Positions 63,165 through 64,000 of a stretch of 64,000 bases of DNA are shown piece by piece. The DNA is from Marine Group I thaumarchaeote (GTDB lineage: Archaea; Thermoproteota; Nitrososphaeria; Nitrososphaerales; Nitrosopumilaceae): NCBI GenBank assembly GCA_013390905.1, contig JACATG010000001.1, positions 248,001 through 312,000 on the forward strand, written 5' to 3'. A program made the translations under genes and the position numbers. A model generated the notes under the pieces. It was not told where the DNA came from. It saw nothing but the letters and a program-made list of their open reading frames with translations, and ran no database searches. Within the stretch, counting starts at the first letter, position 1; every line of letters starts with the position of its first letter.

Positions 63165-64000
63165 GGCTACTTTCAAGCCTTTGTATCTATTTCTAATTGT
63201 AACCTCAGTTACTCCTGCTGCTTCAGCTACATCTCGCTGTGTTTTGTTTTCTCCAAGTGTTACACATGCAACATACAGCGCAGCCGCCGCTAATCCCATT
63301 GGATCTTTTCCTGCAGAAATTTTGAGTTCTTCAGCTCTCTGTAAAATTTTTGTTGCTTTTCTTTTAGTTTTTTCAGATAATCCTGCTTTACTTGCAATTC
63401 TTGAAATACAATTAATTGGATTAACCACAGGCATTTTTAAATTTAGTTCTCTTAACAATAGACGATAACACCGAGCAATATCTTTTCTTTTAATGTTACT
63501 TGCTTGTGCAATATCTTTTAATGTTCTAGGAGTCTCTGTATCTCTACATGCTGCATAGAGCGCTGATGCAATCAATGCTGAAATAGATCGTCCTCTGACA
63601 AGTCCTTTTTCAAGTGCTTTTCTGTAAATGTATGCTGCTTTTTCAATAACTGCATCTCCTACTGCTAGTTTATCTTTTAGTCTATCTAGTTCACTAAATG
63701 CTTGTCTAAAGTTTCTATCTACTGGTTCATGAACCTGACTTCTACTATCCCATGTTCTGAGTCTTTCAATTGTACTTTTCATAGCAGCAGTAAGTGGTTT
63801 TCCAGTTGCGTCTCTATTTTGAGGATTAATGACAGTTGCCAACCCCATGTCGTGCATTGCAAGTGAAGTTGGAACTCCTGCCCTACTTTTGTTTTCGCCC
63901 TCATTTGAAAATGATCTCCATTCTGGTCCTGATTCATCTACTTTATCGGTAATCACAAATCCACATTTCCCACAAAAATTCTCACCAGTACTAGAATCGG
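63153..64000 (-). CDS. tfb: Transcription factor B (TFB), truncated at window edge
   Basis: The gene continues off the right edge. In-window residues include part of the N-terminal zinc ribbon (FCGKCGFVITDK), the B-reader region (RAGVPTSLAMHDMGLATVI) and both cyclin-like repeats (RSISALIASALYAACRD, then GLAAAALYVACVTLGENKTQ). TFB bridges TBP and RNA polymerase. Together with two TBP genes in this window it suggests combinatorial promoter selection. Confidence 0.94.
   Translation of the reverse strand, partial: DSSTGENFCGKCGFVITDKVDESGPEWRSFSNEGENKSRAGVPTSLAMHDMGLATVINPQNRDATGKPLTAAMKSTIERLRTWDSRSQVHEPVDRNFRQAFSELDRLKDKLAVGDAVIEKAAYIYRKALEKGLVRGRSISALIASALYAACRDTETPRTLKDIAQASNIKRKDIARCYRLLLRELNLKMPVVNPINCISRIASKAGLSEKTKRKATKILQRAEELKISAGKDPMGLAAAALYVACVTLGENKTQRDVAEAAGVTEVTIRNRYKGLKVALNL

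Overview
The window looks like chromosome from a low-GC ammonia-oxidising thaumarchaeote of the Nitrosopumilus/Nitrosarchaeum type. The information-processing genes are archaeal: two TATA-binding proteins, a TFB running off the right edge, aIF1, class I lysyl-tRNA synthetase, Elp3, a type II methionine aminopeptidase, Tsr3 and a UPF0148 zinc ribbon. The metabolic genes agree: an archaeal-type shikimate route, F420 (CofG/CofH) genes, a ThiD-ThiN fusion, and DUF1512 and DUF2070 proteins. TTG and GTG starts and leaderless promoters are common. The genus is an inference; no rRNA or amo gene is present.

Region by region. 0.1-4.1 kb: a GalT-like HIT protein, a sugar nucleotidyltransferase with a GNA1-type acetyltransferase, and ThiDN. 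4.2-6.2 kb: three very small proteins, two of them metal-finger-like, then ThiC. 6.2-15.6 kb: one long minus-strand operon covering the whole archaeal chorismate pathway and its tyrosine/phenylalanine branch (ADH synthase, DHQ synthase II, AroD, AroE, GHMP shikimate kinase, AroA, AroC, chorismate mutase-aminotransferase, TyrA), ending in a NUDIX gene. 15.7-18.3 kb: MqnC facing a UbiD-family decarboxylase, which suggests futalosine-route menaquinone synthesis. 18.4-23.1 kb: small cysteine-rich proteins, a striking tandem-repeat protein, peroxiredoxin, aquaporin, a methyltransferase-like gene and tRNA-Arg. 23.2-29.7 kb: CBS protein, Tag glycosylase, a mini beta-carbonic-anhydrase-like protein, a multiply broken NRAMP metal transporter, ferritin and a run of tiny genes. 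29.7-37.6 kb: LysRS, Elp3, a basic repeat protein, an NhaD/ArsB-type transporter, PurM, PAC2 and a winged-helix regulator with a perfect palindrome at its start. 37.7-46.2 kb: Ca2+/cation antiporter, PmbA/TldD, CofH, CofG, HtrA, a glycosyltransferase, an SRPBCC protein and an exported protein. 46.4-52.2 kb: a tRNA-binding protein, two TBP paralogues 3 kb apart, DUF1512, MetAP, a polynucleotide-kinase-like P-loop protein, tRNA-Pro and two gene relics. 52.3-64 kb: a wHTH protein, a 756-aa lamin-tail surface protein, Tsr3, an oligopeptide-type binding protein, a PD-(D/E)XK-like protein, DUF2070, aIF1, a CPBP protease and the truncated TFB.

Features that ordinary annotation is likely to miss: at least seven genes shorter than 60 codons (several with zinc-finger patterns or one membrane span); relics of NRAMP, a histidine kinase and an Lrp/AsnC domain; a possible Rossmann-fold stub inside the shikimate operon; a palindromic operator over the start of the 37.5 kb regulator; and two proteins built of perfect short tandem repeats. 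I see no CRISPR array, insertion sequence or complete prophage.
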